From positions 1 through 64,000 of the forward strand of contig DASVDR010000025.1 in assembly GCA_036381015.1 (NCBI GenBank): DNA of 64,000 nucleotides, in the 5' to 3' direction. This DNA is from Gammaproteobacteria bacterium. GTDB lineage: Bacteria > Pseudomonadota > Gammaproteobacteria > Steroidobacterales > Rariloculaceae. Numbering within the stretch: position 1 is the stretch's first letter; each line of letters starts with the position of its first letter. Below are positions 37,001 through 44,885 of the stretch, in pieces. The position numbers and the translations under genes were made by a program. Under the pieces are notes generated by a model. It was not told the DNA's origin. It worked only from the letters and a program-made list of their open reading frames with translations, and made no database searches.

Positions 37001-37304
37001 ATTCGAGGTCCACTATTTCCACCCCTCCGGATTCACGGCCGGAATCACGACCACGTTCGTCGATCAGTCCGGCGACTTCAGCGCCGTCGCTTCCGGCCCC
37101 GGCGTCGAAACCGAGCACGGCGAAGACAGCTTCTGGGTCGCCGATCTGTCGCTCGGCTATCGGTTGCCGTCGCGCCGGGGCCAGATCTCGTTAAATGTCT
37201 ACAATGCCTTCGACGAGGAATTCCGCTTTCAGGATACCGATCCCGAAAATCCGCGCATTCTCCCGGAGCGGATGGTGCTGATGCGGTTTACGCTATCCTA
37301 TTGA
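34002..37304 (+). CDS. FecR-TPR-outer-membrane beta-barrel fusion protein
   Basis: The 1100-residue protein starts with a signal peptide (GLLLLAAALLASPSRA). A FecR-type domain follows (about residues 45-185: VAVEGTVEMQ, LRLDEHTSLTF, TPYANAGLEGTEFVIEVAEG). About six TPR-like helical repeats come next (about 230-450, with SADAxAL/EHAVDLAPEHAFGWARVAEMRLATGD-type units). The last 490 residues alternate polar/apolar strands with short turns and end in VLMRFTLSY, the terminal aromatic of an outer-membrane barrel. FecR normally resides in the inner membrane as an anti-sigma relay, so fusion to a barrel is unusual. GTG at 33867 would add 45 residues ahead of the signal peptide; the ATG at 34002 is preferred although its ribosome site is weak. 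Confidence 0.85.
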   Translation: MPFQGDERTSVARRAAPGLLLLAAALLASPSRAERVCDGWHAELVAVEGTVEMQTTAGWQPLESGATVCMGDSLRVKGYSRAAIRLPDKTVLRLDEHTSLTFSQPQDDTGSWLDVIKGVIHVISRDPRALRFNTPYANAGLEGTEFVIEVAEGETDVTVLEGEVLLSNSQGSIGVPSGQRGTARRAQAPRSEPIPDATEAIRWTPYYVPILGNRLPGAEQTPTGSEAQSAAFYTLRAARRLSVGDVAEAREDLERARAIDPEYADAFALESMIALGEADVERAAELAARATAAAPTRPAGWLARSYVEEANYELLDARASAEHAVDLAPEHAFGWARVAEMRLATGDQAGARQAAERGLALDRSLGHAEAVLGFAELAGGSSAEAEAHFREAARLDSAAPLPRLGLGLVLVRQGELEAGREQMEIAVILDPTDALSRSYMAKIYDVERRRTLSASQLQLAKELGSRDPTAWYYDALRKQSENRPVEAFHDLQAAIDLNDQLGVYRSRLVVDEDLAARSAGIGRLHRALGFEQLALLEGWRSVTEDPADYSGHRLLADVYSYLPRHEIARVNELFQSQLLQPLNLTPVRPQLAEANLFVLDTLGPSALAFTEFRPPIRENGLSYQISGTGAGNGTKGADVAIAGLHDRVSYSVGRFDFETDGFRPNNDFDQRVTNALVQFRPAPETSIFTELRSTEIEKGDLELLFDPESFDEEQRVFENVDSVRIGSRHRLSERQVLLGALIHEKVSGTLDLQADRSAAIEREGYSVDVRHFLRLDRWQLTGGLALSEQTETATTVFGGQGGGAGTLERDLEQFGAYVYGNVPIGERLTATVGVSIDHVAGQLVDRTKLNPKLGLVWQVSPDTAVRLAAFRTLQGPFVSRDNIRPTLEQTHVAGFNQQFFGLEGEEAWRYGAAVDHRFSPRLYGGIEASRRTLSSPGLIVLDPDTTRLEYFGTEEALRRAYLYWTPSETISAGASYQYEQFDYDVVLSAGAKKVSTHRLPFEVHYFHPSGFTAGITTTFVDQSGDFSAVASGPGVETEHGEDSFWVADLSLGYRLPSRRGQISLNVYNAFDEEFRFQDTDPENPRILPERMVLMRFTLSY

Positions 37305-37478
37305 TCGAAAAAGGGCAGATTCTGCGATTCGAGATGCGGCAATGGGGGGGTACAGTGCGATCGCAGCGATCGGGCATACAAAGCGCGCCGATGCTCGTTG
37401 ATCTGTACCGGATAAATGTTGTATGACTAAAACTCTTTAGGTTCGATCTTGAACAAAAAAACAAGAGGTAACGGCTTC

Positions 37479-37943
37479 ATGTCGGTACAGGCACACGGAA
37501 ATACGCGCTCCGGAGAGATCGCTGCATTGCTCCACGAGCGCTTCTCGAGGCTGTCGCGGCAGCTGAGGCACATGGAACTGCCCGCCGGCATGACGCCCGA
37601 GCGGCTCAGTACTCTCTCGGTCATAGACAGAACGGGCCCGATCTCGGTCACGGCGCTGGCCGACAGGGAAATGGTGCGTCCAGCCACAATGTCCCGGATG
37701 GTCTCGGCGCTCGTCGACGAAGGGCTCGTGCGGCGGCGCGAGGACAAAGCCGACGGCCGGGGCGTGCTCGTGAGCGTCACGCCGAAGGGTCGCCGTGTCT
37801 ATCGGCGAGCCCAGCAGCAGCGTTTGGAGCAGCTGGCGGAAGCGCTGAACGGGCTCACGCCCGAGCAGTTGACCGCGATGCGGGAGCTGGCGAGCGTCCT
37901 CGAGCGGCTCACGGCCCTGCTCGACAGCGCAGCTCCAGGCTGA
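37479..37943 (+). CDS. MarR family transcriptional regulator
   Basis: The 154-residue winged-helix regulator has the MarR layout: helical dimerisation ends, GMTPERLSTLSVIDRTGPISVTALADREMVRPATMSRMVSALVDEGLVRRR (about residues 38-90) as the HTH, and the wing DKADGRGVLVSVTPKGRRV (about 92-110) with the conserved D-x-R. AAGAGG at 37463-37468 precedes the ATG at 37479 by 10 nt; a TTG at 37449 is an alternative. It follows the FecR-barrel gene after 174 bp on the same strand and may be separately expressed. Ligand and targets unknown. Confidence 0.88.
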   Translation: MSVQAHGNTRSGEIAALLHERFSRLSRQLRHMELPAGMTPERLSTLSVIDRTGPISVTALADREMVRPATMSRMVSALVDEGLVRRREDKADGRGVLVSVTPKGRRVYRRAQQQRLEQLAEALNGLTPEQLTAMRELASVLERLTALLDSAAPG

Positions 37944-38043
37944 GCAGCGCGGCGGCCTCGTACAGGCCTCCTCGCAACAGGCGCCGCGTTCCCCCTCCGC
38001 GGCGATAAGCGGCGAACCGAAGCGGCGTCGATCGCGACGAGAG

Positions 38044-39597
38044 TCAACGCTCCCCGGGGCTCGAGTCGAGCGCGCGACGCACGGCGCCGGCGAGGTCCGC
38101 GAGCGAAAACGGTTTCCCGAGAAGCGACGTAGTTGCGCTCGAGCCCTTCGCGCGCGCCGCGTCGGCCGCATCCACAGTCACGATCACCTTGAGATTCGGC
38201 CTCGCGGCCAGTGCGTCCCGCAGCAGCTGCTGCCGGGCCGGACCCGCTTGTGCCGCCCCATCCACCAGCAGCAAGTCGATCGGCTTCGCCTCGAGCGCGG
38301 CGATCGTTTCCGAGGCGTCCTCGCTGAGCTGCACGTCGTACCCGAGGACTTCCAGGATCTGCTTGATCATGGCGCGCAAACTCTCGTCGCGCGCAAACAC
38401 GAGAACGGCTTCGTCGCCGCCCGCGAGCGTCGACAACGGCATCGTCTTCGTGGACGTTTCCGTGGTGCCGTCGCCGGACTTCGGCAACAGCAGCGTTACG
38501 CGCGTCCCTTGTCCGACTGCGCTGTCGATGATCACCTTGCCGCCCGCCTGCTGCGCGAACCAGCGCACCATGCTGAGGCCGAGACCCGTGCCGCCGCTAT
38601 CGGTCTTCGTCGAGAAGAACGGCTCGAAGACGCGATCGAGCAGCTCCGCGGGTATGCCGACGCCGTCGTCCGCCACGGTGAGCTTCACGTACTCTCCTTC
38701 CGGCAAGCCTTGCACCGCGGCGGTCTTTGCACCGAGCTCGGCGCCCTCGACCGATACGACGATCCGACCCGCGCTCTCGATCGCGTCGCGGGCGTTCACC
38801 GACAAGTTGACGACGACGCTTTCCAGCTGCGCACCGTTGCAGCGGGCGAGTCCGGCGTCGTGCTGAATCTTCGTCTCGAGAGTGATCTTCGAGCCGAGCG
38901 CGCGGCGCAGCAGCGGCACGAGACCTTCCACGATCTTTCCGGGGTCGACCACGTCCGTGTCGAGCGGCTCGCGGCGCGCGAACGCAAGCAGCTGACGAAT
39001 GAGGTCCGCGCCTCGCTTAGCGGCGTCCCGGGCCGCCTTGAGCTTCACGAACGCCTTGGCGTCCTCGCGCAAGTCCTCTGCTGCGAGATACAGGTTGCCG
39101 ACTAGAACCGTCAGAAGATTGTTGAAGTCGTGGGCGATCCCGCTCGTGAGGCTCCCGAGCGCCTCCATGCGCGCGCTCCGCTGGATCGCCCGACGAAGCT
39201 TCTCCTCCTCCGTGACGTCGGCGAAGACTCCGGCCACGGATCCGCGGACCGCAGCGTCCCCGGGGGCCGGCATGAGGTCGCCCCGCAGCAGAACCTCCGC
39301 GTCGTCCCGGCACCGGAAAGCGAGCGTCACGTTCCGCTCCCGGCCGGCGAGACAAGCCTGATGCCAAAGGTTCCAGCTTTTCCGCTCGACCAGCAAATCC
39401 GTGATCGGCACACCGATCAGGTCGTCGGCCGATCCGGCCCGGAGCAGGGTAACGAGCCTGCGGTTGGCGGCGAGCACGCGGCCTTCGGGCGAGACGAGAA
39501 GCGCTGCCGCCACCGAGCTCTCCTCGAGCAACCCCAACCCGGTCGCCTCGGCATGAAGCGCTCGCAACACGCCGAACCGGCCCGTCTTGAGCGTCAT
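38044..39597 (-). CDS. PAS-containing hybrid histidine kinase
   Basis: The 517-residue cytoplasmic protein has no membrane helix. A PAS-like domain (about residues 15-140: LLVSPEGRVLAANRRLVTLLRAGSADDLIG) precedes a HisKA domain with the phospho-accepting histidine in LGSLTSGIAHDFNNLLTVL (about 150). A complete HATPase follows (NLSVNARDAI, VADDGVGIP, GGTGLGLSMV; about 260-380). The C-terminal receiver (about 400-510) keeps the phospho-aspartate (IDLLLVDG) and the lysine (LLGKPFS), but the N-terminal acidic pair is reduced to FARDES. No separate output domain is fused or adjacent. A TTG at 39627 is an alternative start. Confidence 0.88.
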   Translation of the reverse strand: MTLKTGRFGVLRALHAEATGLGLLEESSVAAALLVSPEGRVLAANRRLVTLLRAGSADDLIGVPITDLLVERKSWNLWHQACLAGRERNVTLAFRCRDDAEVLLRGDLMPAPGDAAVRGSVAGVFADVTEEEKLRRAIQRSARMEALGSLTSGIAHDFNNLLTVLVGNLYLAAEDLREDAKAFVKLKAARDAAKRGADLIRQLLAFARREPLDTDVVDPGKIVEGLVPLLRRALGSKITLETKIQHDAGLARCNGAQLESVVVNLSVNARDAIESAGRIVVSVEGAELGAKTAAVQGLPEGEYVKLTVADDGVGIPAELLDRVFEPFFSTKTDSGGTGLGLSMVRWFAQQAGGKVIIDSAVGQGTRVTLLLPKSGDGTTETSTKTMPLSTLAGGDEAVLVFARDESLRAMIKQILEVLGYDVQLSEDASETIAALEAKPIDLLLVDGAAQAGPARQQLLRDALAARPNLKVIVTVDAADAARAKGSSATTSLLGKPFSLADLAGAVRRALDSSPGER

Positions 39598-39968
39598 TCG
39601 CGACGACGCGGCCGTCCGCCGAGACAAGCGGCCGAGAGCGCCGTGCGCCGCTCGAATGCCGGAGACGCTCCGCTATCACCAACCATCGTCATGACCCGGC
39701 AACGTAATACAAAGCCGCTCGTTGCCCGTTGATTCGCTTCACACTTAAAGAGCAAAGCTAAAAATAGGACCGATCAGCGTCGGCGCCGCTCGCTTCCGAA
39801 CGGCATGGATCGATCCGAGAAACGAATGTTGTAAGGGATATCCCCGATTCCTCTTGGGGGGAACCGTGCGCATCCGTAACGGCGCGCGCGGCTCGAACGA
39901 GAAGCGCTTCACACCGTGCGCTGCGCGCCGGCGCGTACACTTGCGGTTCCGCCCCGCTCTTTCAGCCA
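39598..39968. other. Intergenic region between divergent signalling genes
   Basis: This 371-bp region contains an AT-richer patch at about 39728-39772 (TTGATTCGCTTCACACTT, then AGCTAAAAATAG) that probably holds promoters for the histidine kinase and diguanylate cyclase genes. No clear paired -35/-10 or dyad could be fixed and no gene is seen. Confidence 0.5.
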
Positions 39969-41033
39969 ATGCCGGACGAGAACAAGGACGCCAACGTTCT
40001 GAGCCGCACGATCGCGAGCACCGCAACGATGAAGCTCGCGAATCTACCGCTCCTCGACTTGTTCTACACGCCCTTGGAGGAGCGGTTCGAGCGCATCACG
40101 CGCCTTGCCCGCCGGGCCTTGGACGTTCCGGTAGCTGCGATCACGTTGATCAACGCCGATACCCAGTGGTTCAAGTCCGTCTCCGGTTGGGTCGTCTCCG
40201 AGCTGCCGCGCAGCCGCAGCCTCTGCAACCTGACGTTGGAGAAGAACGACTTGAACGTCATCGCCGATATGGCGTGCGACCCCCGCACGGCCGACCACCC
40301 GTTGGTGGTCTCGGCGCCAAGGTTCCGATTCTACGGCGGCCATCCGCTGACGGACACGAGCGGCTTGCTCGGCGGAACCTTCTGCGTCTTCGACGTGAAG
40401 CCGCGTCACCTGTCCAAAGCCGAATGCCAATGCCTGGGCGATCTCGCGGCGCTCGCCCAGCGCGAAATCGCCGACGACCAATTGCGCAGCGTCCATGCGT
40501 CCCTGACCGCGAAGCTGAGCGTGGCTCGGAGGGAAGCGATGATCGATCCGCTCACGCGGCTTTGGAACCGGCGCGGCGCGACGATGCTGCTCGAGTCCGC
40601 GGTCCAGCGCGCCGACCGGCACGCGGCGCCGCTCGGGCTCGCGCTGCTCGATCTCGACAACTTCAAGCAGGTGAACGACACGTTCGGACATCACATCGGC
40701 GACGAGGTGCTGAGGAGGATCGGCGCGCGCCTCGTCGCGAGCGTTCGGAGCGAGGATCTGATCTGCCGCATGGGCGGAGACGAGTTTCTCCTGCTGGTCG
40801 CCGACGCCGACGCCGAAACCGCGGCGACGGTAGCCGAGCGAGTTCGCCGCGCGATCAACGAGACGCCGGTTCCCACGCGCGATCGCGCGATCGCGATGAC
40901 CGCGAGCGTGGGCTTCACGGTACGCGAGCCGCGCGACGAGGCCTCGGTCGAGGCGCTGCTCGAGCGGGCCGACGACGCGCTGCTGCAGGCGAAAGGCGGC
41001 GGCCGAAACCGGGTCAAACGCCATCGCTCCTGA
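39969..41033 (+). CDS. GAF-GGDEF diguanylate cyclase
   Basis: The 354-residue soluble enzyme makes cyclic di-GMP. The GAF sensor (about residues 35-170) contains QWFKSVSGW and the RSLCNLTL and GGHPLTDTSGLLGGTFCVFD segments typical of GAF-DGCs. The catalytic domain (about 185-350) has LTRLWNRRGATMLLE, LLDLDNFKQVNDTFGHHIGDEVL and an intact GGDEF in ICRMGGDEFLLLV. RSED five residues before GGDEF is a good RxxD inhibitory site, so product feedback is expected. It is divergent from the hybrid kinase and converges with the MFS-spermidine synthase gene. The signal bound by GAF is unknown. Confidence 0.93.
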   Translation: MPDENKDANVLSRTIASTATMKLANLPLLDLFYTPLEERFERITRLARRALDVPVAAITLINADTQWFKSVSGWVVSELPRSRSLCNLTLEKNDLNVIADMACDPRTADHPLVVSAPRFRFYGGHPLTDTSGLLGGTFCVFDVKPRHLSKAECQCLGDLAALAQREIADDQLRSVHASLTAKLSVARREAMIDPLTRLWNRRGATMLLESAVQRADRHAAPLGLALLDLDNFKQVNDTFGHHIGDEVLRRIGARLVASVRSEDLICRMGGDEFLLLVADADAETAATVAERVRRAINETPVPTRDRAIAMTASVGFTVREPRDEASVEALLERADDALLQAKGGGRNRVKRHRS

Positions 41034-41048
41034 AGGAGCGCGCCGCTC

Positions 41049-44000
41049 TCAGCCCCCGTCGATCAATCCCCGGGACCGCGCGAGGCTCTCGTAGCGGTGC
41101 AGAAGCGCTCCGAGCTCGTCGAAGACCGCGGACACACGGCCGTTCACTTCGCCGCGCAGCTCGCCGAGCCGCCGCTGCCAAACGTCGAGCTGCCGAGCCG
41201 TGACGAGCAGCTCGGTGTCGGAGATCGCCGTGCCTCGGCGCTCCGCATCGTCGAGATAATCGTTCAAGTACCGAGCCGCGTAGCGGGCGGTTTCGGTGAA
41301 TGCCAGCGCATCCCCGAGGTCGTCGGCAGCCGCCGCCCGCAGCAAGTAGAGGTCGAGCCCGGGACGTAGAAGCAGCACCCGGTCGACCATTCGCAACGCA
41401 TCGAACGCGTAGCGCGGCTCGCCGACGACTTGCGTGCGCCAGCTCGCGCGGAGCTGCGTCGCATACGGGTACCAGAGATCCGTGACGCTGGCGCCGGCGA
41501 GCGCGCCGTCGAGCCGCGCGACCGCTTCCCAATCCCCGTCCGCAGCGAGCCGCCAGCCCCGCACGACTGCCGCAGCTGCGCCTCGCAGATCCTCGGCCAC
41601 TCTTGCCGCATCGGAGTCTTCGCCGCCCGCCGCAATCGCGGGTAGCTGCGGCTCGATCAGCGCGAATCGGGCCGCGTCGTTGCCGGGGTCTTCGTCGAGC
41701 GCGACGCGCAGCGATTCGACGGCGCCGTCGAGGTCGCCTTCGGCTCCCCGCACGAGGCCCTCGACGAGCGCGCGCAACGAAGGGTCCTGCAGCGTACCGG
41801 CAAGACGAGCTGCGCGGGCCCTCTGCCCTTTCGCGAGCAAGCGCGAAGCCACGTAGGCGAAACTCAGCCGCTCGCCGAGCTCCGCGCGCAACGGGCTCGC
41901 GGCATCGAGCAGGGGGTCGTAAGGCGCGAGCATCTCGAGAAGCTCACGCTGGTCGAGGCCGTCGGCCAGCATGCGGCTCTCCGCGGCCATGAGGTTCCGA
42001 TCGTCGGTGCTCGGCTCGGCGCCCGCGGCGAACTCGGGCGCGGAGCGCTCGTCGAGCACGAGCGCCGCGGCGAAGTCCTCGGCGACGTTCAAGCCGAGAT
42101 AGCTGTAGTGCAGCACGTTGGTGCTGAGCGGACGTCCGGTCCGCAGGATCTGCCGCTCGATGTCGAGCGAGCCGTCCGAGGCGAGAAAGAACAGCGTGCC
42201 GCCGCCCGCGTGGTAGAGCCGAACGTTGGAATAGACCTCGAGGAGCGTGGCGGCCAACGAGCGCAGCAACCCCTCGTCCACGAAACCGGCGCTGATCCGT
42301 TGCAGGAAAACGCCGCCCTCGTCGAGCCGCGACTTCGCGAGCGCCGCGAACTCCACCGTGAAGAGATGCGATGATTTCGCGGTCCAGGGATGCGGCGGCT
42401 GCGAGACGATCAGGTCGTACTTCTTCGTGGTCAGCTGCAGCGCGTTGCGGGCATCGTTGATGATCACGTTCACGCGCGGATCGGCGAGCGGATCCACAGC
42501 GCGCAGCTCCGCGATCGCGCGGTTCGCCGCGAGCACTTCCGGCTCGAGCTCGATCACGTCTATCGTCTCGATGCTGCGCGGCACCCCCTCGAGCGCCACG
42601 CCGCCTCCCAACCCGACGACGAGCATCGATGTCGCATCGGGCCGCGCCGCGATCGGCAGGGCATGCATCCACTGCTGTGACTGCCCGAGGAGCGGCGCGC
42701 CTTTCGGCAACACCGATGCTTCCGGGAGCCCGTCGGTCCGGAGCTCGAGCTCGCCGTCGTTTTCCACGACGAGCACGGTCGCGCTGCGGCCGACCGAAAA
42801 GAAAATTTCATGCGGATCGCGCGTCGGCGCTTCGATCGCGGTGCTCCGGATCACCGCCTCGGGGCGGTCCGGCCGGTAGAGAACGGCGGCCGCGAGCAAC
42901 GCGGCGGCCGCCGCGCCGACCGCGACACGTTTCGGAGGCGCCACGAGTGCGGCCGTCACGAGGGCGAGCAGCAGGTTGACGCCGACCGCGAGTCGGATCG
43001 TCCCTTCGAACCCGAGACCTGGAATCAGGAAGAGTCCGCCCAGCACGGCGCCGGCGATCGCCCCGACGGTGCTCCAGGCGTAGATGCTGCCGGTGGCCGC
43101 GCTCGCCTCCGATGGGCCCCGTGCGAGCACGCGGACCGCGAGCGGAAACGTGGCGCCGATCAGCAGCGTGGCCGGCAGCATCACGAGCGCGGCATATCCC
43201 GCGAACGCGGCCGGGCTTCGGCTCTCCGGAACCAGGGCTTGCATCGCTGCATAAACCGCGATCGACAAGACCGCGATGCCTGCCTGAGCGACGGCGAACC
43301 CGATCGCCGCACGGTTCCGATCCGCGGATACGCGCCCCGCAAGCCCGCTCCCCGCCGCGACGCCTGCAAGGAACGCGGCGAGCATCGTCCCGAACGCATA
43401 GATGCTGCCGCCGATCACGTGCGACAGCATGCGGGTCCACAATACCTCGTACAGAAATGCGTTGGCGCCCGAGACGAGCATCAACGGCAGGATCCAAGCA
43501 GGCTGGCGGTGCACGGCCGGGCGCCGAGGGCGGCCTCCGAGCCCCACGAGCGGCGCGATGCAGCTTGCGAAGAAGCGCGGAGGCGCCGAAAGCGGCTCGG
43601 CGGCCGTAAGGCCCGTCGTCCCCGCCTTACGGGACAGCAGCGCCGCTGCGACGAACACCGCGACGTTCACGCCGACTCCGACCCAAACGGTCCGCACGAG
43701 GCCGAGCGCCGGGACGAGCGCGAACGCCGCGGCCAACGTCCCGCCGACGGCGCCTGCCGCATTGATCGAGTAAAGCAGCGCGACCTTCGGACCGAGCTCG
43801 CGATCTTGCCGTACCGCGTACCGCGTCAACAGCGGCAGCGCGGCGCCGATCAGACCCGTGGGAAGCATCAGCACGACGAAGGCGGCAGCAAGATAAAGGA
43901 CCGGGTGAGCGGCCGCCGCCGCGTCCGGGGGCTCCGGCAGACCGCCGAGGAGCCAGCGGTATACGCCGCCGGCGGCGGCCGTCAGAAACGGCACCGCCGG

Positions 44001-44327
44001 CGCCGAAACGGCGACGCCGGCCTGGAGCAGGCCGTACGCGAGAATCGGGCGTCGCATGCGCCGTGCATATCGAGCGGCGAGCGCGGCGCCGGCCGCCGTG
44101 CCCCCCATGTAGGCGGCAAGGACGGTGGCCACGGCGAGCTCGGTCGTGCCGAACACGAGAGAGAACTGGCGCAGCCACGCGGTCTGATAGAGCAGCGCGG
44201 CGAAGCCGGAAAGAAAGAAGCAAAGCGCCGCGCCGGCGAGCACGCGCCGCTTCGAATCGAAGCTCGTCGCCGCTTCGCCGACGGCCGCGGCAGCCTCGGC
44301 GCCTTCCGTTCCCGGCTGCGAGCTCAC
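41049..44327 (-). CDS. Fused MFS-like transporter / spermidine synthase-like protein
   Basis: The 1092-residue protein has an N-terminal membrane part (about residues 28-520) with roughly 13-14 helices. It begins FFLSGFAALLYQTAWLRQFSLVFG, the hallmark of the fused MFS/spermidine-synthase group. A Rossmann methyltransferase-like domain follows (about 555-760) with LVVGLGGGVALEGV, IDVIELEPEV and INDARNAL. After YDLIVSQPPHPWTA the usual polyamine-synthase aspartates are only partly recognisable, so true spermidine synthesis is doubtful. A C-terminal helical region (about 790-1090) resembles TPR units (AEGDLDGAVESLRVALDEDPGND). Members have no settled function. It stands alone. Confidence 0.85.
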   Translation of the reverse strand: MSSQPGTEGAEAAAAVGEAATSFDSKRRVLAGAALCFFLSGFAALLYQTAWLRQFSLVFGTTELAVATVLAAYMGGTAAGAALAARYARRMRRPILAYGLLQAGVAVSAPAVPFLTAAAGGVYRWLLGGLPEPPDAAAAAHPVLYLAAAFVVLMLPTGLIGAALPLLTRYAVRQDRELGPKVALLYSINAAGAVGGTLAAAFALVPALGLVRTVWVGVGVNVAVFVAAALLSRKAGTTGLTAAEPLSAPPRFFASCIAPLVGLGGRPRRPAVHRQPAWILPLMLVSGANAFLYEVLWTRMLSHVIGGSIYAFGTMLAAFLAGVAAGSGLAGRVSADRNRAAIGFAVAQAGIAVLSIAVYAAMQALVPESRSPAAFAGYAALVMLPATLLIGATFPLAVRVLARGPSEASAATGSIYAWSTVGAIAGAVLGGLFLIPGLGFEGTIRLAVGVNLLLALVTAALVAPPKRVAVGAAAAALLAAAVLYRPDRPEAVIRSTAIEAPTRDPHEIFFSVGRSATVLVVENDGELELRTDGLPEASVLPKGAPLLGQSQQWMHALPIAARPDATSMLVVGLGGGVALEGVPRSIETIDVIELEPEVLAANRAIAELRAVDPLADPRVNVIINDARNALQLTTKKYDLIVSQPPHPWTAKSSHLFTVEFAALAKSRLDEGGVFLQRISAGFVDEGLLRSLAATLLEVYSNVRLYHAGGGTLFFLASDGSLDIERQILRTGRPLSTNVLHYSYLGLNVAEDFAAALVLDERSAPEFAAGAEPSTDDRNLMAAESRMLADGLDQRELLEMLAPYDPLLDAASPLRAELGERLSFAYVASRLLAKGQRARAARLAGTLQDPSLRALVEGLVRGAEGDLDGAVESLRVALDEDPGNDAARFALIEPQLPAIAAGGEDSDAARVAEDLRGAAAAVVRGWRLAADGDWEAVARLDGALAGASVTDLWYPYATQLRASWRTQVVGEPRYAFDALRMVDRVLLLRPGLDLYLLRAAAADDLGDALAFTETARYAARYLNDYLDDAERRGTAISDTELLVTARQLDVWQRRLGELRGEVNGRVSAVFDELGALLHRYESLARSRGLIDGG

Positions 44328-44885
44328 GGGCAGGCGCGCTCGGTGTCCAAGTCGGCCCGGTACGGGGCCTTGCGTGTAAGCCGTCTCATCGCTGCGTCAC
44401 GGATGGGCGCTGCATCCCGAATCGGGAACCCGGGTCGCTCCGCTCGCCCCGAAGCGTCGCGGGCGCATGTTACCCCGACCGGCCGCGCCTTGAAACGCGC
44501 CGGCACCCCGACCGGGCGCGCCTTTTGAAGCGCGCCGGCTGCGAGCCTTCGGGCCGCGCGCCGCGACACGCCGCCGATCGCGGCATCGATCCGCGGCATC
44601 GGGCCCGGGCGCGGCAGATTTGCGTCACAGCGACGATCATGCGATAACACTCGCGCGCCGTGCTCGATCAAGGTCAAGAAAAACAAAGGAAATTTCTTGC
44701 GGCCTGCGCGCAGGCGCGCCGGCCGCGCCGGCCGCGGAGCGTGCCCGTTTCGCAACACGTCGAGGCACGCCGGGGGGAAACCGGCGTCGGCGCAGGTTGT
44801 CTGACGATGAAGTCGGATCGCCGAGGGCATTGATCGAGCGGCCCGCACCGCCGAATATCCCCTTGGCGTCCGCGAGGAGAACCGA
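44328..44885. other. Intergenic region with a tandem repeat and dyads, no supported gene
   Basis: This 558-bp divergent gap holds a two-unit repeat at 44473-44540 and an inverted repeat CAAGAAA (44675-44681) / TTTCTTG (44693-44699) in an AT-rich patch that may be a promoter or operator for the gene at 44886. Upstream open frames are low-complexity. The ribosome site GAGGAGA is at 44874-44880. Confidence 0.5.
44473..44540 (+). repeat. Two-unit tandem repeat (about 33 bp) with internal dyad
   Basis: Units start CCCCGACCGG at 44473 and 44506 and end CGCGCCGGC. Unit 2 contains a perfect GGCGCGC / GCGCGCC stem around an 8-nt loop. It may be a slippage product. Confidence 0.6.

Noticed and set aside
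44660-44680. FNR-type box around GATCAAGGTCAAG
   Set aside because: Only one half-site is present; the TTGAT-N4-ATCAA dyad is not completed.
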